In this document: piece by piece, positions 56,783-64,000 of the stretch
Layout of the letters: every line of letters starts with the position of its first letter
Position numbering within the stretch: position 1 is the first letter of the stretch
Assembly: GCA_018340805.1 (NCBI GenBank)
Contig: JACMZG010000008.1
Span: 31,469,526 to 31,533,525, forward strand
DNA: 64,000 bases
DNA from: Microvelia longipes
Taxonomy: Eukaryota > Arthropoda > Insecta > Hemiptera > Veliidae
Reading direction: 5' to 3'
The notes under the pieces: model-generated
Told to the model about the DNA's origin: nothing
The model's input: only the letters and a program-made list of their open reading frames with translations
Database searches by the model: none
Program-made: the position numbers and the translations under genes

Positions 56783-58205
56783 TCTTAGGATGAGAAAAGC
56801 TCGAAGTTTTAAAGATTCTTCTCTAGGATGAGAAAACTTCGAAGTTTATAGATTGTTCTCTTAAGATGAGAAAAATTCAAAGTTTTGAAGATTGTTCTCT
56901 TAGGATGAGAAAAGTTCGAATTTGAAGATTGTTCTCTTAGGATGAGAAAAGTCGAAGTTTGAAGATTGTTCTCTTAGGATGAGAAAGTTCGAAGTTTTAT
57001 AGATTGTTCTCTTAGGATGAGAAAACTTCGAAGTTTTAAAGATTGTTCTCTTAGGATGAGAAAACTTCGAAGTTTATAGATTGTTCTCTTAAGATGAGAA
57101 AAGTTCAAAGTTTTGAAGATTGTTCTCTTAAGATGAGAAAAGTTCAAAGTTTGAAGATTGTTCTCTTAGGATGAGAAAGTTCAAAGATTGTTCTTTAGGA
57201 TGAGAAAAGTTCGAAGTTTTGAAGATTGTTCTCTTAGGATGAGAAAAGTTCGAAGTTTTGAAGATTGTTCTCTTAGGATGAGAAAACTTCGAAGTTTTAT
57301 AGATTGTTCTCTTAAGATGAGAAAAGTTTCAAAGTTTTGAAGATTGTTCTCTTAGGATGAGAAAAGTTCAAAGTTTTAAAGATTGTTCTCTAGGATGAGA
57401 AAAGTTCAATGTTTTGAAGATTGTTCTCTTAGGATGAGAAAAGTTCGAAGGTTTTAAAGATTGTTCTCTTAGGATGAGAAAAGTTCGAAGTTTTGAAGAT
57501 TGTTCTCTTAGATGAGAAAAGTTCGAAGTTTTTGAAGATTGTCTCTTAGGATGAGAAAGTTCGAAGTTTTATAGATTGTTCTCTTAGGATGAGAAAACTT
57601 CGAAGTTTTAAAGATTGTTCTCTTAGGATGAGAAAACTTCGAAGTTTTAAAGATTGGTCTCTTAGATGAGAAAAGTTCAAAGTTTTGAAGATTGTCTCTT
57701 AAGATGAGAAAAGTTCAAAGTTTTGAAGATTGTTCTCTTAGGATGAGAAAAGTTCAAGTTTTGAAGATTGTTCTCTTAGGATGAGAAAAGTTCGAAGTTT
57801 TGAAGAGTGTTCCTTAGGATGAGAAAAGGTTTTAAAGATGGTTCTCTTAGGATGAGAAAACTTCGAAGTTTTATAGATTGTTCTCTTAAGATGAGAAAAG
57901 TTCAATGTTTTGAAGATTGTTCTCTTAAGATGAGAAAAGTTCAAAGTTTTAAAGATTGTTCTCTTAGGATGAGAAAAGTTCAAAAGATTGTTTTCTTAGG
58001 ATGAGAAAAGTTCGAAGTTTTGAAGATTGTTCTCTAAGAAAGTTCGAAGTTTTGAAGATTGTAGGATGAGAAAAGTTCGAAGTTTTGAAGATTGTTCTCT
58101 TAGGATGAGAAAAGTTCGGAGGTTCTCTTAGATTTTCGAAAGATTGTTTCTTAGATGAGAAAAGTTCTCTTAGGATGAGAAAAGTTCGGAGTTTTAAAGA
58201 TTGTA
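56783..58205. repeat. 39-bp tandem array, about 36 copies
   Basis: Unit TTCTCTTAGGATGAGAAAAG plus TTCGAAGTTTTGAAGATTG. Because 39 is divisible by 3, intact runs stay open on both strands (13-residue period on the plus strand). Frequent 1-bp indels and partial units break every long frame, so it is treated as noncoding. The last ~200 bp are scrambled. Confidence 0.95.
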
Positions 58206-58229
58206 CCGACGTACCAAGTAACCGTTTAT

Positions 58230-58560
58230 TTCCATTAGATTTATCGGAATTATTTTATAAAACCAAAGCATTTAACTCTCCAGATAAAGTCGAAGAATTT
58301 ATGTGTTGAACTCCCGAGGCAATGCCGAGGAAGGTAATTGCGAGGGGAAAATATAATTTTACTCCCAAAGTATATACAGGATGGTCCATGATATGGTCAT
58401 TTGATGAAATCTATATTCTTATTTTCATACGTTTTGTTGTATTTTATTTTAATTTTTAGGAAAGAAAGTTAAAAGTGCTTCTTTACTCCCTTAAAACTGG
58501 TCAATTAACTTCACATTATACACCGTCTGAATATAAAAGCTTTTTTCGTCACAGGCTTGA
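58230..58560 (+). repeat. family E repeat, second copy
   Basis: AACCAAAGCATTTAACTC, CCCGAGGCAATGCCGAGG, AAGTGCTTCTTTACTCCC and CAATTAACTTCACATTATACACCGTCT match 8.1-8.7 kb in order. Confidence 0.6.
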
Positions 58561-58899
58561 TAGCATTATCTAATCCTTTGTGTCTTGAAGCAGTTACCGT
58601 TTAACATTTTAGCATATGCATAATATTTCAATATAATAGTGCAAAAGTTGTTGCATTAACTATTTTTGTTTCACAAAACGCGTTGGTATCAAATAACATA
58701 AAATTACTATTGCACTTATGTTTATATTCATTGCAGTAAGTGTGAGCTATTTACGGTAACATGCTATTCATTATACACAATTAAGTCCCTAGAAGCTTAC
58801 GTAAGAACTACCTTATATCATATATATTCTAACAGCTTCAATACATTCAAATCAAGTCTCTGTTTGTGTTATTCCTCATCTCGTACTTTTTTTTATCAT

Positions 58900-59440
58900 T
58901 AAAAATCGGGTACAGGGTACCTCCAAACTTTTTCTCACCACATCGGATTCGCTACGCTCATCCTCTCTGCCTCGTCTCTATTCGCTTTTCCAATTTATCA
59001 TCCAAATAATGGATCATAATAAATTCTACAGATCAAATTTATTCTACAACAAGTCTTTGGACCCGCTATGCTCGTCCTCAAATATAAATACATTACTTTT
59101 ATTCCCAGCGGTCACCCATTATGGCACTAACCTCGCTCGTAAGTACTTAAATTTTATGAACCAAAATTAGTATACTTAATTATTACGTAAAAGTATACCC
59201 TTGCACCAAATTTTAACTTAATTTATAAAATTAACAAAAAACGTATACAAGTTATTTAATAAAAATTGAACTAATGCTGACAATGCGATGAAACGTGGCG
59301 CATATGTTGCTCTTATGACTACATGCTTGCCTAATCTCAAATCGATCAACGAATTTTTTAGCGTTTTATGAATTTTCGAAATTTTCGCCGAGATATTATT
59401 GCGAGTTAATGACGTTATAAATAATTATTTTCTGATAAAT
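58900..59440 (+). repeat. family A repeat, sense, 3'-truncated
   Basis: AAAAATCGGGTACAGGGTACCTCC, CGGATTCGCTACGCTCATCC, CAGCGGTCACCCATTATGGCAC, ACAAGTTATTTAATAAAAATTG, and GAGTTAATGACGTTATAAATAATTATTTTC. Confidence 0.75.
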
Positions 59441-61950
59441 AATTAGTTAAGTTACCTGCCAAGTAACTTTAACCAGTATTCCCACTATGTCAAATAAATA
59501 CATTTATTGTAGAGAATACTCAATAAAGTTAATTAAAAAAAATAAATAAAAATGATTTAGTTGTTTTTTATAGCATTAATATAGTGTAGATTTTTAATTT
59601 TTGGCAATAGTCTAACTTGTGTTCTGTAGACCCTACCTTTGGGTAATCCGTTTAGAAGCATGTTAAAAATTATTAAAAGTAAATAAATGCCCAAATGTAA
59701 AGTATATTCAATGTGTCCTTTGATTAGTAATAAGTACATCTGCAGCAATACAACTACAACTAACTAAGGCAATACTACCTACGTCAGTAACCTGCGTTCC
59801 CGTGAATCTTGCAAACTACTTTTATTCAAGTTAGTAGTGTGTGAGAAAACTTTATAATAGCGGCTACGAAATGAGTTTGTTTAGCTTGACTAGACAATCT
59901 TATTGTACGAAGTTACAGTGATTAGGTAAGGTTCGTAATTTTGTTCGAATATTTTGCTTATAAAATGCCTATGGTCACTATAGGATTCTTTTCCTATTTT
60001 TTAACTGAAAATAGTTTGTTTTTGAGATTCAACCAAGTGTTACTTTTACTCAGTTTAATGATAGTTTACATTTTGTAAGGTAACTCAGCTGTTAAAAGAT
60101 GACCTGTCACATGGTTATACAACAATGTGCCTTTAACTTTCAAACAAAGATGACTGTTAATGAGTTCCCCCTTATCTTCCGCTTATAAAAATGTTTAATA
60201 TTAACAGTTAATTCTTTAATAACTATTGACAGTTAATAGTTTATTAACTGTTATTAACTAATTAGGCTCGAAGTTAAAGTATCTCGATGTACGGTAATTA
60301 GTTTGAATGAGACTGTAACCAAACCTAGATTTAGAGTCGAAAGAAACTAGGAGTATTTATATATATCAGGGTATTAATATTTGTATATACTCAGTTGTTG
60401 TTCCTTTTAATATCTCGATGCCTACCTCTGCAAGGATCAGACTGTAATTTCTGCATAAATAATCAGAGTATAAATGTTCTTCTTTTACGAGAAAAATAAA
60501 TGTTTTAATCATAAATATACATTTTTCCCTAGTTCTGCGTTCTGGTTTGGACGTCCGCAATGCATGATTTTACTGAGTTCCCTCTACTCAAGAGGAGTGT
60601 CCCAGGTGTTAATAAATAATAATAATATATCATTTATTAATCCATATTACATTGAAAAATTCACAATATTGTTTTATAATTTTATAGGATTAAATCAGCC
60701 GAAGCTGTGGTTAATTGAGTTCGCTCTCAGATTATCTTTTTGCAGTGAAATTAATTCTAACATATTTAAAGGTTTTAATAAATGCGGTAATTAATAAATA
60801 ATTAATTTCGAACGGTTTACATTTCAAAAGGAGGATGGACTTATAGTCCACCTAGTATATTCATAGTTAAAGAAATAACTTGTGACGGCTTCTTTAATAG
60901 ATGTAATATAAGTTAAAAAATGTAAAATGTTCGTAAAAATGTAAAATGTATAATCTTTTCGCATGCATACGCTGATGAAATTAGTTTTTAAGTGGCGAAG
61001 ATAACACGATAACCTTTAAGTGATTAGAGCGGTATGTTTCCTTTGAAAGGAATCTGTTCCAGATAACAAGATTTAGTTTCGCTTATTGGTTAAATCTTAT
61101 CCCAAAAAGGTATCAACGTGCGTCTAGATATATGATATCCATATTACTTATATTAATGTAAAGACATGCCTATTTATTATTTATATACTATTTCACATTA
61201 TTGGATTGTTTCTCTTACCAGCCTCTCAAGTCAAAGAAACTATGCTAACCCTAATACTTGTAGTAATAATAGCTATTGTATTACACAATATAAAGTGTCA
61301 AAAACATATTCTATTTCTAACTCAGTGCTAAATTTTTGTTTTAATTTTATAGGACTACTAAATCGCGAAGTGCCAATAAAATGTACATTTTATTATCTAA
61401 AACGCGGAGGTAATAAGTTAGCGGCTTTGTTCTACTAATTAATTAATGTTATTTTATTTCTAAAAATTATTATAGACATTACCTAAACAATTTTATTTCA
61501 CTATTATCAGCATCTCTTTTAAAATAATTAAACATTATTTTTTAAGTTAATAATAAAAAAAATACGACGATATTCGAAATTGGATTTTGAAAGCAATAAT
61601 TCTGCAATATCGAATGCTATTGTATCCGTAAAATGTATACGATTATATTCTCTCTTGCTTAATTTATTTGATTTACTCGTTATTTCATATTTTTATCTAG
61701 TACCTTTTACGAGTTTTAAAATCAAATAAAATTTAATTGCGTCTCTCATGAAAGTATAAAATTAGTTTTTAAAGTAAGGAGGCCCATAGAAGGTCAATGG
61801 AATTCAGGATATCAGGGAAGTGATATTTTATCAAATTTCCAAAATCAGCTACTGTTTAATTTTAATCCTCTAATGGAGTAATTTTAGTTCTGCAAGATGG
61901 AGATGATATTTCCTTGCCAAGATGTCATTAGAGATGGAATTCGCTACTGA
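59440..61950. other. AT-rich intergenic DNA
   Basis: Open frames at 60474-60794 and 61166-61438 (+) are rich in Asn, Ile, Phe and Tyr as expected from base composition. They show no domain or convincing splice context, so no gene is called. Confidence 0.35.
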
Positions 61951-61953
61951 AAT

Positions 61954-61985
61954 GAGGCGTCAAGTGACGTAACTTGACGTACCTC
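61954..61985. repeat. hairpin containing a TGACGTAA (CRE-like) core
   Basis: GAGG-CGTCAAGT-GACGTA-ACTTGACG-TA-CCTC: 12 paired bases. The palindrome centre carries TGACGTAA, a CREB/ATF-like site. Function unknown. Confidence 0.75.
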
Positions 61986-61999
61986 TCTCATCGCAATAA

Positions 62000-62490
62000 T
62001 ACATCTCAAAGTAACCGCTACTTTGTAAATAACTAATATACAACTTAAGTATATGGTTTTATTATTAGAAAGCGACTCCTTCTTAAATTAATATTAAGAT
62101 GATATGTGATGAAATCTTTGCTTAAGAGTGTAGGGACCTTGTCCACGCTTTATTTTTCAATTTTTATTTATCGTGGTAATTAAAATATTTTGCCATTTAA
62201 AACAAGGCGTCAAATCAAAATTAGCAACTTTGATGACAGATTGGTGGGATTTTTAGAGATTACCGCGAGGCAAAAGTGAGGCGAACTCTAAAAGAATAAG
62301 GCTAAACTAATTGAACAAAAATAACTTATTTGAATAATGACTTGCATTTATTGAAGTGAATTTCCCAAACTCTTTTTCAAATGTTAAAGATTAAACCTTG
62401 ATTTCAGCGTGAGTTCAAATATTGTTTGCAACACGACAATATAAACAATACAAATACAAATGTATTTTCAATTTTTGTCTGCCTTGGCAT
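62000..62490. other. AT-rich intergenic DNA
   Basis: Nothing recognised. Confidence 0.35.
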
Positions 62491-62499
62491 CAAATTATA

Positions 62500-62523
62500 A
62501 ATTACCTGCTTCAGCAGGTAATT
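62500..62523. repeat. perfect 11-bp hairpin
   Basis: AATTACCTGCT-TC-AGCAGGTAATT, no mismatches. Confidence 0.85.
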
Positions 62524-62644
62524 TTATAGCCTTCCCTTGCTTTTAGCTGGGGACTGAATGTTTTACTAGACACTAAAATTCCATTCTCCAGCTTAGTAGC
62601 ATAAAAATAGCTCTTGTTATATATATTTAGTATTTACTTTCCCT

Positions 62645-62960
62645 CGCCTCCTACCATAGGTATATATTACCAGAAGTGTGTGATTCACTTAAAATTCCGA
62701 AACCATTTCATCATAATGGTCCGTTTTAAGCATTATTAAGACACCCTGAGTGGTTTTAATCGTCGTGTCTGTGCATGTGTGTGTTTGTGGATGTGTATCT
62801 CGTGTCGTGCATAATTCCTGCTTTGTTTATGCTAGATATTTGAAACTTTTGCTCTAGTTGTCTGCAACATTTACAATTACAGGACCTTGTTAACCCATTT
62901 TTCGTTCGAGTCATCAAACATTTGACCAATCGAGTTGAAACATCGCACTAATGACTTTCA
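62645..62960 (-). repeat. family A' repeat
   Basis: CCTACCATAGGTATATATTACC, CCGAAACCATTTCATCATAATGG, CACCCTGAGTGGTTTTAATCG, TGTCTGTGCATGTGTGTGTTTG and CGTGCATAATTCCTGC. Confidence 0.5.
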
Positions 62961-64000
62961 TACATGACAAACAACAATTATAACAACATTAAATTTATAC
63001 ATTACTTCACATTTTCTCTTGAATATAAAGATTTACATTTATCTTACATAGATTAAACATTTATGTAATATGAAGATTACATAAAACTTTGATATTCACT
63101 CATTTTTTTCAAACTTCTATATAGGTTTGAATATGACCTATCATTCATATGACATTTTACCGCAGTAATTCAAACATTAAAAACAAGCTGCCAATCACAG
63201 AACGAGGTATAAAGCTAAGCTAAGTATTGCCGTTAAAGCTTAATTTTTTTCAAGAAAAGGGAAAATATAATAAATATGATAAATGCATACAATAAAGAAC
63301 TTGCCATAGATATGTTTGCCTTGCCTTATTGTACTCAGAAAATTTCAAAGCATCAATACAAACACTGTTTATTGGACAATTGTTTTCGTAATTATTTATA
63401 GTTTTTCAAGTATAAAATCATGCCATTTTAATATGCCGAAATGGATCAACTCCAAAATCTAATGAGTTTAATTCTGTCATAGAAATTGATTTTTGAGCCA
63501 AGTGTCTTTTATGTTGGATCAACTGTTTGAGCTGTAGCGTGTTTACAAGAAATGAGCTCATCCATACACTTATACATACAAAAACCAAATTTGTTTTCTA
63601 TTATTGGGATCTGCGTGGGCTGAAACGTCTACATTTGATAGAAAGTGGGAGTTGGTATTACGTTTACGTGAATTATTAAACAATAAATATAATTATAAGT
63701 AATGATATTAATGTAATTATCTTATGTACTTAAAATAAGTAAATAATGATTAGAAAAGAAACAACTCAAGTTCCACAGTAATATAGTAAATTAGCAAAGA
63801 ATACGTTAAGAAATCTAAATGGAAACCAGTACTCATACCTCTTATTAAAATAACCAATAATAACTCAGCTACTCACTTATTTAGTAAATTATTCCTACAC
63901 ATTTTCAATTACTAATAAGTGGTCATAAATACTCTATTACCCCTATAAATTGAAATATTTGTTGTTATTGCTGTAACATCTTATATATTTTGTAGAAGTT
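62960..64000. other. AT-rich intergenic DNA to window end
   Basis: No gene or repeat recognised. Confidence 0.35.

Noticed and set aside
57738..58004. Repetitive SHPKRTIFKT-type and RMRKV-type frames
   Set aside because: Phase-3 by-products of the 39-bp array, broken by indels in neighbouring units.
60474..61438. Two 90-106-codon plus-strand frames sharing a NFIGL string
   Set aside because: The shared string comes from AATTTTATAGGA, common in AT-rich DNA; no other similarity or gene structure.

Overview
This is an AT-rich, intron-rich, repeat-dominated eukaryotic window. I read it as an insect nuclear genome. The strongest support is a spliced odorant-binding protein (OBP) gene, a family restricted to hexapods. 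Its cysteine spacing, C-x26-C-x3-C-x41-C-x12-C-x8-C, falls inside the pattern usually quoted for hemipteran OBPs, so a true bug, hopper or relative is my best guess. The order is inference and the species cannot be told from the sequence. There are no bacterial-style operons and no CRISPR array.

Genes. (1) Six coding exons at 6,846-13,505 (+) join in consistent phase into 131 codons of a mature OBP ending in a stop codon, with AATAAA polyadenylation signals downstream. The signal-peptide exon is not visible; a splice donor right at the window start (12/13) is one weak candidate for its end. (2) At 37,474-37,572 (+) an isolated first coding exon encodes a textbook signal peptide and ends in phase 0 at a GT donor, as the missing first exon of the OBP gene should. 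It probably starts a second secreted-protein gene, possibly a neighbouring OBP. Candidate short or terminal exons follow at 39,811 and 40,117, with another at 28,975. None is recognisable by family.

Mobile DNA. One interspersed family (called A here, about 0.8-1.2 kb when complete) occurs about twenty times in both orientations. It carries repeated GAGCGAAGCGAG-type modules and a conserved end reading CCTACGGTATAAATGAGG. A second family (B) carries long (AT)n tracts inside it, followed by a GGGACACGATAA-type segment. Smaller families (D, E) recur two to four times. There are also two copies of a tRNA-derived SINE with clear A and B boxes, two copies of another SINE-like family, and a 5'-truncated jockey-like retrotransposon with its RT C-terminus and 3' tail. 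Other elements are a second non-LTR 3' end, a decayed Ty3/gypsy integrase C-terminus inside an OBP intron, a 258-bp solo-LTR candidate, a nonautonomous hAT-like element with an 8-bp target duplication, and two fold-back elements.

Tandem DNA. A 41-bp array with an internal palindrome (about 46.35-47.68 kb) is interrupted by a 283-bp poly(A)-ended insertion. A 39-bp (13-codon) array lies at 56.78-58.2 kb, a 29-bp x4 array at 55.07 kb, a degenerate ~50-bp array at 3.23-3.6 kb, and several long (AT)n microsatellites are scattered through the window.

Layout. 0-5.6 kb repeats; 5.7-5.95 kb LTR or promoter candidate; 6.8-13.7 kb OBP gene with repeats in its introns; 14-37 kb repeats and unassigned AT-rich DNA; 37.4-40.2 kb start of the second gene and candidate exons; 40-64 kb mostly unassigned AT-rich DNA with tandem arrays and stable hairpins. 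If the second gene is real, most of this right half could be its introns.
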